A DNA stretch of 64,000 nucleotides from Accumulibacter sp. (GCF_023806625.1 NZ_JAMTDX010000072.1:7687-71686); one strand, 5' to 3'; positions 11,165 through 20,814 are shown, counted from the stretch's first letter. The notes: a model not told the origin generated them from the sequence alone. Translations and numbers: made by a program.

Positions 11165-11757
11165 CATTTCCCCTGTTGGTTCTTTCAGCCGTCCTGCTGA
11201 CTGCTTGCGAGACCACCTCGAGGAGTTCTTCCTATCAGGCGACGCAGTCTCCCGAGCCGACCTATGAACAGGCGCAGAACAGCGCTTTCAATGCCGCCAA
11301 CTACAATGCGGTAGCGGAGCTCATGCGGCGCTATCAGGTCCCAGTTTCGGCAAACAATCTGCCTGGCGCTGGGGGAGCTGGAGCGCCCCTGATCGTCACC
11401 ACACTGGTCAACATTGATCAGCTGGAACAGTCGTCGACGTTTGGCCGACTGATTTCTGAGCAGATTTCCTCGCGCCTCGCGCAGATGGGTTATGGCGTTG
11501 TGGAGTTGAAAGTTCGCAACGGCGTGTATATGAAGCGCAACGAGGGTGAGTTCATGCTGACCCGAGAGATCAAGGAGGTTGCTTCAGCGCACCGTGCGCA
11601 GGCCGTGATCGTCGGCACCTACGCCGAGAGCTCGACGCTGATCTACGTCAGCCTCAAAGTCGTCGATCCTGGCCGGAGCATGATTCTCGCGGCCTACGAC
11701 TACGCGCTGCCGATGGACAAGCAGGTTCGTAGCCTCCTCAGGAAATCGCCGCAATGA
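11152..11757 (+). CDS. FlgO-like outer-membrane lipoprotein
   Basis: This is 201 residues from a GTG start at 11152, which has GGAGGG upstream; GTG 11161, overlapping the previous stop, is an alternative. The signal peptide ends LLTAC (lipobox). The mature protein contains TTLVNIDQLEQSSTFGRLISEQISSRLAQMGYGVVELKVRNG, which resembles the FlgO domain. That domain is known from Vibrio flagellar outer-membrane proteins and also found in non-flagellar loci. No flagellar gene is visible in the window, so an envelope role outside motility is likely. Confidence 0.7.
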   Translation: MRPVTFPLLVLSAVLLTACETTSRSSSYQATQSPEPTYEQAQNSAFNAANYNAVAELMRRYQVPVSANNLPGAGGAGAPLIVTTLVNIDQLEQSSTFGRLISEQISSRLAQMGYGVVELKVRNGVYMKRNEGEFMLTREIKEVASAHRAQAVIVGTYAESSTLIYVSLKVVDPGRSMILAAYDYALPMDKQVRSLLRKSPQ

Positions 11758-12121
11758 GCTCAGGCTTGGCCGTGCGCCCGGAGAGCGTCTCGGGGAATCT
11801 GTTCAGTTGCGGCACGGATCGAAATAGTCGCCGACCTCGGTACCTATAGCCCACCATCGACTGCTCCGCAATGCGTTTCGGAGAAGGTCTCAGACCTTCT
11901 CGGCAACCGGGCTACGGACGAGAACTCCCGCTGCCTGACCGGACGCATCGGGACTGATAAGCGCGCCCGCCCGGGGCTCTGCGGGCCGTAAGTATGAGCC
12001 CGAGACCCGAGGGCAACGTCAAGCGTTGCATTCGCCCGAGTGTCGGCGCGTGACCCGCAAGCGCAGCGGTCGCTGGTCCGCGCATACAAGCGACCGTCAC
12101 CACGGCCCGGCCGTAGCCGGG
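11758..12121. other. Intergenic gap with a 21-bp palindrome
   Basis: This gap of about 360 bp lies between the FlgO-like gene and the convergent Lrp/AsnC regulator gene. It contains no credible open frame. The only notable structure is the perfect palindrome at 11881-11901. Confidence 0.5.
11881..11901. repeat. Perfect 21-bp palindrome
   Basis: GAGAAGGTCT and AGACCTTCTC flank a single central C. With a 1-nt loop it is a poor RNA hairpin and has no T-tract, so a protein-binding site is as plausible as a terminator for the lipoprotein pair. Confidence 0.55.
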
Positions 12122-12592
12122 TCAGCGCTCGGGGATCGGAATCGCCGTCTTGTTGATCACGCGGCGCAGGACGAAGCTCGAATGGACTCCGGTCACCCCG
12201 CGGATTCCGGTGATGCGATTGAGCAGCAGATCCTGATACGCGTCCATGTCCCTGACGATCACCTTGAGCTGGTAGTCGGCGGCCTGCCCGGTGATCAGCA
12301 GACACTCCATGACCTCGGGGATCTCGCCGATCGCGGCCTCGAGCTGGCTGAAGCGCTCGGGAGTGTGCTGGTCCATCGAGATCTGGATCAGCGCCATCAG
12401 CGACAGGCCGAGCGGCTTCGGATCGACGAGCGCGCGGTAGCCGATGATCAGCCCGGCCTCCTCGAGCACGCGCACCCGCCGCAGGCACGGTGAAGGCGAC
12501 AGGCCGATGCGCTCGGCGAGTTCCTGATTGCTGATCCGGCCGTCCTTCTGCAGTTCCCTGAGGATCTGGCGGTCGTAGCGGTCGAGCTGCAT
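12122..12592 (-). CDS. Lrp/AsnC-family transcriptional regulator
   Basis: This 156-residue protein has an N-terminal winged HTH ([47 protein letters not shown]) and a C-terminal RAM/AsnC effector domain (about residues 65-145). Length and layout match feast/famine regulators that sense amino acids. It is divergent from leuA, with starts about 170 bp apart. A near-perfect 20-bp palindrome lies between them, so local control of leuA and of itself is a reasonable inference. Confidence 0.92.
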   Translation of the reverse strand: MQLDRYDRQILRELQKDGRISNQELAERIGLSPSPCLRRVRVLEEAGLIIGYRALVDPKPLGLSLMALIQISMDQHTPERFSQLEAAIGEIPEVMECLLITGQAADYQLKVIVRDMDAYQDLLLNRITGIRGVTGVHSSFVLRRVINKTAIPIPER

Positions 12593-12639
12593 GGGTGCGC
12601 ACCCTTGTCCAGGGAAAAAGCAGATTATGCTGTTTCAAC

Positions 12640-12659
12640 ATGATCCTGCGCAAGATCAT
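12640..12659. promoter_or_regulatory. Candidate Lrp/AsnC operator
   Basis: The 20-bp inverted repeat is ATGATC-c-TGCGCA-a-GATCAT, symmetric except for one base pair. It lies in the divergent gap between the regulator and leuA, 48 bp from the regulator start and 107 bp from the leuA start. Position and symmetry suit a dimeric regulator. Confidence 0.45.
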
Positions 12660-12765
12660 CGCTCAACACCGTCGTTCGGCGGTCGACAACGCAAGCACCT
12701 GCCGGACCATTGCCGGTACCATGGACTCATTGCAAACACCCGACCACTCTCAGGAGAGCACAGCG

Positions 12766-14457
12766 ATGTTGAAAGACCCTTCGACCAAGTATCGAGCGTT
12801 CCCGGCCGTCGGGCTCGTCGACCGGCAGTGGCCCAGCCGCACGATCGGCGCAGCGCCGATCTGGATGAGTACCGACCTGCGCGACGGCAATCAGGCACTC
12901 TTCGAGCCGATGAACGCCGAACGCAAGCTGCGCCTGTTCCACACGCTCTGCGAGATCGGCTTCAAGGAAATCGAGGTCGCCTTCCCGTCGGCGTCGAAAA
13001 CCGATTTCGACTTCGTCCGCGAACTGATCGACGGGCGCCACATCCCCGACGACGTGACCATCGAGGTGCTGACCCAGGCGCGCGAGCACCTGATCCGGCG
13101 CACGATCGAGTCGCTCGCCGGCGCCCGCCGGGCGATCGTCCACGTCTACAACGCCACCTCCCGACCGTTCCGCGAGCACGTTTTCGGAATGAGCAAAGCC
13201 GAGGTCATCGACATGGCCGTCGCCGCGGTCAGACTGATCCGTGAGCTGACCGCCGAGCACCCGGAAACCCGGTGGGTACTCGAGTACAGCCCCGAGACCT
13301 TCACGGCCACCGAACTCGACTTCGCCCTTGAAGTCTGCGACGCGGTGACCGCAGCGTGGGGAGCGACTCCCGACGACAAGGTGATCCTCAACCTGCCGAC
13401 GACCGTCGAAGTGACGACGCCGAACGTCTACGCCGACCAGATCGAATGGATGCATCGGCGTCTCGCGCGCCGCGACAGCGTGATCCTCAGCATCCATCCG
13501 CACAACGACCGCGGAACGGCCGTCGCCTCGGCTGAGCTCGCTCTGATGGCCGGGGCCGAGCGCGTCGAAGGCTGCCTGTTCGGCAACGGCGAGCGCACCG
13601 GCAACGTCGACCTGGTCACCCTGGCGCTGAATCTGTACACCCAGGGCATCTCGCCCAGCCTCGATTTCTCGGACATCAACGCCGTCGCGCGGACCGTCGA
13701 ACACTGCAGCCGACTGCCGATCCACCCGCGCCATCCGTATGTCGGCGACCTCGTGTTCACCGCTTTTTCGGGTTCGCACCAAGACGCGATCCGCAAGGGC
13801 CTTGCGGTGCAGCCGGCCGACGGACCGTGGAGCGTCCCGTACCTGCCGATCGACCCGGCCGACGTCGGGCGCAGCTACGATTCGGTGATCCGCGTCAACA
13901 GCCAGTCCGGGAAGGGAGGAATCGCCTTCCTGCTCGAGTCCGAATACGGGGTCGTCCTGCCTCGCCGCCTGCAGGTCGAGTTCTCGAGAGCCGTTCAGGA
14001 GCACACCGACACGCACGGCGGGGAAATGACCGCCGCCGAGATCTGGCAGCTCTTCGCGCGCACCTATCTCGAGATCGACAGGCCGATCCGCTACCTCGAG
14101 CACCACCTGTACGAGCACGGCGCGGCGCAGGGGATTCGCCTGAAGCTCGAGATCGGCGGCCGGGTCCATCTGCTGAGCGGTGAAGGGAACGGCCCGATCG
14201 ACGCCACGGTCCATGCCCTGCGCGGCATCGGACTGATCGTCGAAGTGCGCAGCTACGAAGAGCGGTCGATGGCCGGCCGCGGCAGCGACGCCAGCGCGTG
14301 TGCGTTCCTCGAACTGGCCAGCGCGGGCCACGCCGGAGAATGTTACGGCGTGGGAATCGACGGCAACATCGTCACCGCCTCGGTTCGCGCGCTGATCAAC
14401 GGCGTCAATCGACTGCCGATGGTCGCCATCGACGACCTCGACGTCCAGGCCGCCTGA
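12766..14457 (+). CDS. leuA: 2-isopropylmalate synthase, long form
   Basis: This 563-residue enzyme condenses acetyl-CoA and 2-oxoisovalerate, the first committed step of leucine synthesis. [12 protein letters not shown] (residues 33-44) is the substrate/metal loop, and HPHNDRGTA and [12 protein letters not shown] follow. A C-terminal region (about 430-560) resembles the LeuA regulatory dimer domain, so leucine feedback is likely. At about 560 residues it matches the yeast/actinobacterial length class rather than the 523-residue E. coli form. The start is the ATG after CAGGAG at 12751; the frame is open upstream, but that stretch is promoter DNA. Confidence 0.95.
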   Translation: MLKDPSTKYRAFPAVGLVDRQWPSRTIGAAPIWMSTDLRDGNQALFEPMNAERKLRLFHTLCEIGFKEIEVAFPSASKTDFDFVRELIDGRHIPDDVTIEVLTQAREHLIRRTIESLAGARRAIVHVYNATSRPFREHVFGMSKAEVIDMAVAAVRLIRELTAEHPETRWVLEYSPETFTATELDFALEVCDAVTAAWGATPDDKVILNLPTTVEVTTPNVYADQIEWMHRRLARRDSVILSIHPHNDRGTAVASAELALMAGAERVEGCLFGNGERTGNVDLVTLALNLYTQGISPSLDFSDINAVARTVEHCSRLPIHPRHPYVGDLVFTAFSGSHQDAIRKGLAVQPADGPWSVPYLPIDPADVGRSYDSVIRVNSQSGKGGIAFLLESEYGVVLPRRLQVEFSRAVQEHTDTHGGEMTAAEIWQLFARTYLEIDRPIRYLEHHLYEHGAAQGIRLKLEIGGRVHLLSGEGNGPIDATVHALRGIGLIVEVRSYEERSMAGRGSDASACAFLELASAGHAGECYGVGIDGNIVTASVRALINGVNRLPMVAIDDLDVQAA

Positions 14458-14572
14458 CGGGAAGCGAGCTCGCTGCCGTTGGCCAGCGGCTCGCACCCCT
14501 CCGACGCCGGCGGTCGGGAATGCTAAGATGCGCGCTTCGCCGCACCGTCCCAACCCGCTACGGAGACCCCAG

Positions 14573-15856
14573 ATGAAGCTCGAGACCCTCGCTGTCCACG
14601 CCGGCTACAGCCCGGAACCGACGACCAAGGCAGTGGCCGTGCCGATCTATCAGACGACCTCGTATTCGTTCGACAGCACCCAGCACGGAGCCGACCTCTT
14701 CGACCTCAAGGTCGCCGGCAACATCTACACCCGGATCATGAACCCGACCCAGGACGTGCTCGAAAAGCGCGTGGCGGCGATGGAGGGCGGCGTCGGCGGA
14801 CTCGCGCTGGCTTCGGGGCAGGCGGCGATCACCTACGCGATCATGACCATCGCCGAAGCCGGCGACAACGTCGTCTCGGCCTCGACGCTCTATGGCGGAA
14901 CCTACAACCTGTTCGCGCACACACTGCCCCAGTACGGAATCGAGGTCCGCTTCGCCAATCATGCCGATCCTTCGAGCTTCGAACGGCTGATCAACGGCAA
15001 GACCAAGGCGCTGTACTGCGAGTCGGTCGGCAACCCGCTCGGCAACGTCACCGACTTCGAGGAGCTCGCCGCGATCGCCCACCGCCACGGCGTCCCGTTG
15101 ATCGTCGACAACACGGTGCCGTCGCCCTATCTCTGCCGACCCTTCGAGCACGGCGCGGACATCGTCGTGCATTCACTGACCAAGTACATCGGAGGTCACG
15201 GCAACTCGATCGGCGGGATGATCGTCGATAGCGGGCGTTTTCCGTGGGCCGAGCACAAGCTCAAGTTCCGGCGGCTCAACGAGCCCGACGTCTCGTATCA
15301 CGGCGTGGTGTATACGGAAGCGCTCGGCCCCGCCGCGTACATCGGACGCGCGCGCGTCGTGCCGCTGCGCAACATGGGCGCGGCGATCTCGCCGCTGAAC
15401 AGCTTCCTGATCCTTCAGGGGCTCGAGACTCTGCCGCTGCGCATGGACCGCATCTGCGCAAACAGCGAAGCAGTCGCCGCCTACCTCAAGGGTCATCCGA
15501 AGGTCGCCTGGGTCAGTTACGCCGGCCTGCCCGAACACCCCGACCACGCGCTCGTCGAAAAGTACATGGGCGGCAAGGCTTCCGGAATCCTCACCTTTGG
15601 CGTCAAGGGCTCCGACTGTAGCGGCGTCGAGTCCGGCGCGCGCTTCCAGGATGCCCTGCAGCTATTCACCCGCCTGGTCAACATCGGCGACGCGAAGTCG
15701 CTCGCCTGCCATCCGGCGTCGACGACGCACCGCCAGCTCGCGCCGGCCGAACTCGCCAAGGCCGGTGTCTCCGAGGAAATGATCCGCCTGTCGATCGGCA
15801 TCGAGCATATCGACGACCTGATCGCCGATCTCGAACAGGCGCTGGCCGCCGCCTGA
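14573..15856 (+). CDS. metY: O-acetylhomoserine sulfhydrylase
   Basis: This 427-residue PLP enzyme of the Cys/Met metabolism family carries the Schiff-base lysine K204 in HSLTKYIGGHGNSIGG. The N-terminus (LETLAVHAGYSPEPTTKAVAVPIYQTTSY) and the length of about 430 residues favour O-acetylhomoserine sulfhydrylase (MetY) over the shorter MetB/MetC/MetZ. It would make homocysteine from O-acetylhomoserine and sulfide. A frame extension upstream exists, but the conserved N-terminus sets the start at 14573, with GGAGAC in front. Confidence 0.92.
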   Translation: MKLETLAVHAGYSPEPTTKAVAVPIYQTTSYSFDSTQHGADLFDLKVAGNIYTRIMNPTQDVLEKRVAAMEGGVGGLALASGQAAITYAIMTIAEAGDNVVSASTLYGGTYNLFAHTLPQYGIEVRFANHADPSSFERLINGKTKALYCESVGNPLGNVTDFEELAAIAHRHGVPLIVDNTVPSPYLCRPFEHGADIVVHSLTKYIGGHGNSIGGMIVDSGRFPWAEHKLKFRRLNEPDVSYHGVVYTEALGPAAYIGRARVVPLRNMGAAISPLNSFLILQGLETLPLRMDRICANSEAVAAYLKGHPKVAWVSYAGLPEHPDHALVEKYMGGKASGILTFGVKGSDCSGVESGARFQDALQLFTRLVNIGDAKSLACHPASTTHRQLAPAELAKAGVSEEMIRLSIGIEHIDDLIADLEQALAAA

Positions 15857-15968
15857 ACTCCCGGCCAGCGGGCGGGAGCCGCTGCTCGGTCAGACGCTTC
15901 CGCCGCCCCGGGCGCCTCCCGGGAACAACTGCGGGGCGCCGGGCCCGCCGAGGGGTTCCCTGAACGGC

Positions 15969-16874
15969 TCAGGGCAGTTCGTCGACCCTCAGCCAGACGC
16001 TCCGGGAATCGCTGCTCTGCGCGCGCAACGACGAGAGATTGCCCGAGCTGCCGAACTGGCTGCTCTGGCTGCTGCCGCCGAGCTCGATCCACTGGCCGAG
16101 CCGCCCGGTGATCGTCGTCACCAGGCGCTGCGTGCTGGCGCTGCCGTATCCCTGGTCGCCCGGGGTATCGAACTGCGGGCTGATCTCGAGCGTCACCCGA
16201 TCGCCCGAGACGCGCGGCGCGGCGTAGAAGCCCTGGCCCAGATCGCGATAGACGATACCCTCGCTGACCACTGCCCCCTGTGGTCCGTAGGCGACCTGGC
16301 GCAGCGCGACGGGCAGCGACTGGCCGATCTGAATCGACGCACGCCCGCCTTCGATCACCTGCACCCTTTGCGTGCCGCCGATCGCCTGGCGTCCCTGCCA
16401 GTCACCGCCCTGCGCCGTGACCACCGACGCACCGCGCCGGATTTCGATCCTGTTTCCCCCGGCCATTCCCCCTGGCGGCTGCGCCACGCGTCCCTCTTGC
16501 TCGATGACGACCCTCCCCGAGAGTTCGGCCCCCTGCTCTGCTGCCCGAACGTCGCGGTTCTGGCTGACGAGAATCAGTAGGCGCCTCGGTGGCGTATCGA
16601 TCGCTGCCAGCGCCTGCCTGATCTGCTCGCGGTTGCGCCGTGAAGCGCGCACGATCAGCTGGTCGTTCATCCCCGAGAGCGCGCCGCCGGGCTCGAGCAA
16701 CGGCTGCAACGCCGGCAGCACCTGGTCGAGCGTGCGGTGGCGAAGCGCGATGACCTCGATCTCCTGCTCGGCGAAGCCGGCCAGCGGAAAAGCCACGAGC
16801 AGCGCCAGCAGCCAGCGCCGCACCGCCGACACCGCCGGTCGGGCGACTTCCCTGCACGGGGCAGGCAGCGACAT
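15969..16874 (-). CDS. Exported secretin-like (NolW-type) protein
   Basis: This 301-residue protein has an N-terminal hydrophobic segment at about residues 20-35 (WLLALLVAFPLAGFA), consistent with export. Next comes a NolW/secretin short domain (EIEVIALRHRTLDQVLPALQPLLEPGG...LIVRASRRNREQIRQALAAIDTPPRRLLI). The rest is Gly/Gln/Ser-rich with beta-like segments such as RVTLEISPQFDTPG and RLGQWIELGGSS. It lacks a full secretin pore domain. The gene starts 14 bp after the zapE stop, so it is probably co-transcribed with it. The function is unknown. Confidence 0.75.
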   Translation of the reverse strand: MSLPAPCREVARPAVSAVRRWLLALLVAFPLAGFAEQEIEVIALRHRTLDQVLPALQPLLEPGGALSGMNDQLIVRASRRNREQIRQALAAIDTPPRRLLILVSQNRDVRAAEQGAELSGRVVIEQEGRVAQPPGGMAGGNRIEIRRGASVVTAQGGDWQGRQAIGGTQRVQVIEGGRASIQIGQSLPVALRQVAYGPQGAVVSEGIVYRDLGQGFYAAPRVSGDRVTLEISPQFDTPGDQGYGSASTQRLVTTITGRLGQWIELGGSSQSSQFGSSGNLSSLRAQSSDSRSVWLRVDELP

Positions 16875-16888
16875 GCCTGCGCCGTGGC

Positions 16889-18001
16889 CTAGGAGAGGTG
16901 CGGCAGGCCGAGGTACTCGCGGGAGCGCATCTCGGTCAGTCGACTCGCCGTGCGGAAGAACTCGCTGGCCTGCGTCCCCTGCGTATACAGCGCATCGGGA
17001 GCACAATCGGCAGTGGCGATCAGCTTGACCTTGTGGTCGTAGAGGATGTCGACCAGCCAGGTGAAGCGACGCGCCTCCGAAGCCATGCTCGGCGACATCC
17101 GCGGAATCGCCGAGAGCAGGATCGTGTGGTAACCGCGCGCGAGTTCGAGGTAGTCGTTCTGCGACCGCGGCCCGCCACACAGCGACCTGAAGTCGAACCA
17201 GATGACTCCGTGGCCACGGCGCCGGGTGGGAATTTCGCGACCGAGAATCTCCACGCTGCCGCCACTGTCTCCTTCGCTGCCGTCGATTCTGCCGAAGTAC
17301 TCGGCCATCTTGAGCTCGGCGGCGGCGTCGGCAGGGTAGTGGAAAATCTCCACCTGTTCGAGCGCACGCAGCCGGTAGTCGACGCCGGCGTCGATTTCGA
17401 GCACGTCGAGGCGCGACTTGAGCAGGGCGATCGTCGGCAGGAAGTTCTCGCGCTGCAAGCCGTGCGGATAGAGCCCGTCCGGCGGGTAATTCGAGGTCAT
17501 CACGAAGATCACCCCGCGCTTGAACAGCGCATCGAGCAGGCGACCGAGGATCATCGCGTCGGCGATGTCGGAGACGTGAAACTCGTCGAAGCAGAGCAGG
17601 CGCACTTCGCTGGCGATGCGCTCGGCGACGCGCAACAGCGGGTCGCTCTCGCCCTTGAGCTCGTTGAGCTGCCGGTGCACGCCGTGCATGAAGGCGTGGA
17701 AGTGGATCCGCCGCTTGCGCCGATACGGTACCGCGTCGAAGAAGCAGTCCATCAGGAAGCTCTTGCCGCGCCCGACGCCGCCCCAGAAGTAGACGCCCCG
17801 CGGCAGTTCGGGCGGCGCGAAGACCCGTCGCAGCGCGTTGCGCCGCCCGACCTTGAACGAGAGCAGGTCGTAGTAGAGCCGCTGCAGCCGCTCGGCGGCG
17901 GCCCGCTGCGCAGGATCCGCCCGGAACTTGCGCACCGCGAGCATCCGCTCGTAGGCTTCGATCATTCCCCGCTCGGGGACTTTCAGGACTCGGTGAGGCA
18001 T
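16889..18001 (-). CDS. zapE: Cell division protein ZapE (AFG1-like ATPase)
   Basis: This 370-residue AAA-type ATPase has Walker A GGVGRGKSFLMD and Walker B LLCFDEFHVSDIADA. It also has the AFG1/ZapE landmarks VIFVMTSNYPPDGLYPHGLQRENFLP and WFDFRSLCGGPRSQNDYLELA. ZapE associates with the Z-ring and acts late in division in E. coli. The length matches the family. It heads a likely two-gene unit with the secretin-like gene. Confidence 0.93.
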   Translation of the reverse strand: MPHRVLKVPERGMIEAYERMLAVRKFRADPAQRAAAERLQRLYYDLLSFKVGRRNALRRVFAPPELPRGVYFWGGVGRGKSFLMDCFFDAVPYRRKRRIHFHAFMHGVHRQLNELKGESDPLLRVAERIASEVRLLCFDEFHVSDIADAMILGRLLDALFKRGVIFVMTSNYPPDGLYPHGLQRENFLPTIALLKSRLDVLEIDAGVDYRLRALEQVEIFHYPADAAAELKMAEYFGRIDGSEGDSGGSVEILGREIPTRRRGHGVIWFDFRSLCGGPRSQNDYLELARGYHTILLSAIPRMSPSMASEARRFTWLVDILYDHKVKLIATADCAPDALYTQGTQASEFFRTASRLTEMRSREYLGLPHLS

Positions 18002-18130
18002 CGGCGTCTATCCGCTAGCCAGGCAGCCGGCTGGCCCGGGGTCGTTCGACGGTGCGCCAGGCCGACACCCGTCCGCACGCCGGGGCCACCTCGCACAGCT
18101 CCGCCATTCTAAACCATCGCCGGCGAAGCG

Positions 18131-18919
18131 TCAGACCGCCGCGCCGGCCAGTGCCTCGGGCAGCGGTACGAGCTCGACGCCAAGCGCTTCGAGCGCGGCG
18201 CGAACGGCAGTCGCGACGGCGAGCGCCCGCGGCCCGTCGCCATGGACGCAGATGCTCTGGAACGTCGTCCGGATCCGCCGGCCGCTGACGCTGACCAGGC
18301 CGCCCGTCTCGAGCATGCGCTCGACCTGCGCGACGCACTCGGCGACGTCGTCGAGGACGGCACCGGCCTGACCTCGCGGAAGCAACTGGCCGCCATCGTC
18401 GTACGCGCGGTCGGCGAAGACCTCGGCGGCGACCGCCAGGCCGGCGTCCTCTCCGGCGATCGCCAGTTGCGACATCGCCGGCGCGAGCAGGATCAGCGAC
18501 CGGTCGAAACTGCCGATCGCGGCGACCACGCACGCGGCCAGCGCCGCGTCGCGGCAGGCCATGTTGCTCAGCGCGCCGTGCGGCTTGACGTGCGTCAGCC
18601 TGGCGCCCTCGGCCTGCGCGATTCCGGCGAGAGCGCCGATCTGGTAGAGGAGCATCGCTTCGAGTTCGGCGGGAGGGATATGCATCGCCCGCCGCCCAAA
18701 GCCCTGCAGGTCGGGGAACGACGGATGCGCGCCGACGCTGACCCCGGCAGCGAGCGCGTCGCGAACCGTCCGCCGCATGACCAGCGGGTCTCCGGCATGA
18801 AAGCCGCAGGCGATGTTCGCCGTGCCGACGACGCGCAGCAGTTCGGCGTCGCAGCCCATCTGCCAGGCGCCAAAGCTTTCGCCGAGGTCGACGTTGAGGT
18901 TGATCCTTCGCGGCTTCAT
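18131..18919 (-). CDS. pxpA: 5-oxoprolinase subunit A
   Basis: This 262-residue protein of the LamB/YcsF family is recognised from INLNVDLGESFGAW, NIACGFHAGDP and HVKPHGALSNMA. With PxpB and PxpC it forms the ATP-dependent bacterial 5-oxoprolinase that opens 5-oxoproline to glutamate. Its start overlaps the pxpC stop by 4 bp; the transcription order is pxpB-pxpC-pxpA. Confidence 0.95.
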   Translation of the reverse strand: MKPRRINLNVDLGESFGAWQMGCDAELLRVVGTANIACGFHAGDPLVMRRTVRDALAAGVSVGAHPSFPDLQGFGRRAMHIPPAELEAMLLYQIGALAGIAQAEGARLTHVKPHGALSNMACRDAALAACVVAAIGSFDRSLILLAPAMSQLAIAGEDAGLAVAAEVFADRAYDDGGQLLPRGQAGAVLDDVAECVAQVERMLETGGLVSVSGRRIRTTFQSICVHGDGPRALAVATAVRAALEALGVELVPLPEALAGAAV

Positions 18920-19998
18920 GGCTGCTCCTGCGCAGCGCCGCGTGCGCCGCCAGCCCGCCCCGGGCAGGCATCGACGACCCCGCTGATCAGATTGGCCCCG
19001 CCGTAGAGCGCCTGGAGGTCGGCTTCTCCGCGGTGGGGGAGTTCGACGATCGCACTGATCGCCGCGCGCAGCGCCGCCTCGCGAGCGCGCGCCAGATTCT
19101 CGGCAGCCGAAACGGCGACGGCCGTAAAGCGAACCGTCTGACCCGGCGCCAAGACTGCGAGCCGTGGCAGATCGGCCGAAATCACCGTGGCGATCTTCGG
19201 GTAGCCGCCGATCGTCTGGCCGTCGGCAAGCAGGACGATCGGCAGCCCGTGGCCGGGAACCTGGATCGACCCGGGCACCGTCGCGTCCGAGACGATCTCC
19301 GCGCCCTTCCCCGCGGCGTGCCTGAGCCGCGGACCTTCGAGACGGAGGCCCATCCGGTCGGCATCGCCCGAAACCCGATACGCGGTGTCGAGGAAGCGGG
19401 CCAGCGACCGTCGCTCGAAGTGGTCGTCCTGCGGACCGAGGACGACGCGAATCGGCTCCGCTTCGCTTTCCGGCGCTGCCGCGAGCCGGCGTTCGCTGCC
19501 GTCGATCAGTGCACCCGGGATGCGGTCTCCGGGACCGAGCAGCTGGCCGTCGAGGCCCCCGAGCGCAGCCCGCGGACAGGTCGAGGCGCTACCCAGGCGG
19601 CGCGGCACGTCGATCCCGGCGAGCGCCAGATAGCCGACGCGCGCACCGGAGAGCATCACGCAGCGCAGCGTCTCGCCCGGTGCCAGCGTCAGGCTGCGCC
19701 ACGACGGCAGGCGACGCCGGCTGCCGGTGCCACCGACCTCGGCCGAGAGCCTGCCGGCCAGCGCCACCTGAAGCGGCTCGCCGAGCGCCCTGACGACGAG
19801 CCCGCCGCCGATCATCTCGATCGCCGGACAGTCTTCGGCATTGCCGAGCAGCGCGTTGGCCAGTCGCAGCCAGCCCGGCTCGAGCGCGCCGGACCTCGGC
19901 ACGCCGATCCGCCGCAGGCCCGGCCGGCCGAGATCCTGCAGCGAAGCCCAGGCTCCCGGATGGACGATTTCCAGCAGGCCAGCAGTGCGAGAACTCAC
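18916..19998 (-). CDS. pxpC: 5-oxoprolinase subunit C (biotin-dependent carboxyltransferase-like)
   Basis: This 360-residue protein of the KipA/AHS2 family is recognised from ASLQDLGRPGLRRIGVPRSGALE, RVVLGPQDDHF and GLPIVLLADGQTIGGYPKIATV. It is one half of the carboxyltransferase-like core of 5-oxoprolinase. It is coupled to pxpB upstream and pxpA downstream, each by a 4-bp overlap, which implies one mRNA and balanced subunits. Confidence 0.95.
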   Translation of the reverse strand: MSSRTAGLLEIVHPGAWASLQDLGRPGLRRIGVPRSGALEPGWLRLANALLGNAEDCPAIEMIGGGLVVRALGEPLQVALAGRLSAEVGGTGSRRRLPSWRSLTLAPGETLRCVMLSGARVGYLALAGIDVPRRLGSASTCPRAALGGLDGQLLGPGDRIPGALIDGSERRLAAAPESEAEPIRVVLGPQDDHFERRSLARFLDTAYRVSGDADRMGLRLEGPRLRHAAGKGAEIVSDATVPGSIQVPGHGLPIVLLADGQTIGGYPKIATVISADLPRLAVLAPGQTVRFTAVAVSAAENLARAREAALRAAISAIVELPHRGEADLQALYGGANLISGVVDACPGRAGGARGAAQEQP

Positions 19999-20774
19999 CG
20001 CCGCCTGCCTGCGGCGCCGGCGGCCCGGAACTCGCGCTCGAGTCGATCGATGCTCTGACCATCGCCGATCCGGGTGATCAGTGAATGGTACTCGCCGACC
20101 CCGACGGCACGAAAACGGACGCGGTCACCGGGCTGCAAGAGCGCCGCCCGCGCCCAGTCAGCCGAGAACAGCGGAACCGGGCAGCGTCCGATCAGGTGCC
20201 AGCCGCCGGGGCTGTCCCACGGATAGATCCCGGTCAAGGCGCCCGCCGTCGCTACGCTGCCGGCCGGAACGCGCACGCGCGGCTCGACGCGGCGTGGCCG
20301 CGCGAGTCGCGTGGACAGGTCGCCCATGAACGGGAAGCCGGGCAGGAAGCCGATCAGGTGGACCTCGTAAGCGACTCCCGAGTGCAGTTCGACGACCTCG
20401 GCCGGCGTCAGACCGCAGTGCTCCGCGAGGTCAGCGAGGTCGGGCCCGGCCTCGGGCAGCTGGTCGCCGTAGCACACCGGGAACTCCCACAGCGCGCCCT
20501 GCCGCGCGACGGCTGACGCCGCCTGCTCGAGCGCCGAGCGGATCAACGGCTCGAGCGCCGAGCGGCTGGTACGCAGCGGATCGTAGATCACGGTCAGTGA
20601 GCGAAAGGTCGGCACGGTTTCGACGACGCCGGCCAGCCGGCCAGCGGCGACGCGCTGCGCCAGGATCTCTTCGGCGGCAGCCACGCGGGCGAGCAGGCGC
20701 CGGTCGACCGTCTCGCCGAACTCGATGGTCAGCGCCGTATCGCCCGCGTCGAGCAGCCGGAAGTCCATCGGCAT
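19995..20774 (-). CDS. pxpB: 5-oxoprolinase subunit B (KipI/AHS1 family)
   Basis: This 259-residue protein (MPMDFRLLDAGDTALTIEFG...) belongs to the AHS1/KipI family, seen from VIYDPLRTS, HLIGFLPGFPFMGDL, RVRVPAGSVATAG and YPWDSPGGWHLIG. It partners PxpC in 5-oxoproline cleavage. Two in-frame ATGs, at 20774 and 20768, are possible starts. Further upstream the frame runs into queD DNA and is not coding. Confidence 0.93.
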   Translation of the reverse strand: MPMDFRLLDAGDTALTIEFGETVDRRLLARVAAAEEILAQRVAAGRLAGVVETVPTFRSLTVIYDPLRTSRSALEPLIRSALEQAASAVARQGALWEFPVCYGDQLPEAGPDLADLAEHCGLTPAEVVELHSGVAYEVHLIGFLPGFPFMGDLSTRLARPRRVEPRVRVPAGSVATAGALTGIYPWDSPGGWHLIGRCPVPLFSADWARAALLQPGDRVRFRAVGVGEYHSLITRIGDGQSIDRLEREFRAAGAAGRRR

Positions 20775-20814
20775 TGTCCGGACGGGTCCGCCGCAGGCAG
20801 CAGTCGCGCCGGCG

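Noticed and set aside
12727-14553. 608-codon minus-strand frame opposite leuA
   Set aside because: leuA carries the conserved catalytic motifs; the antisense product looks like no protein family.
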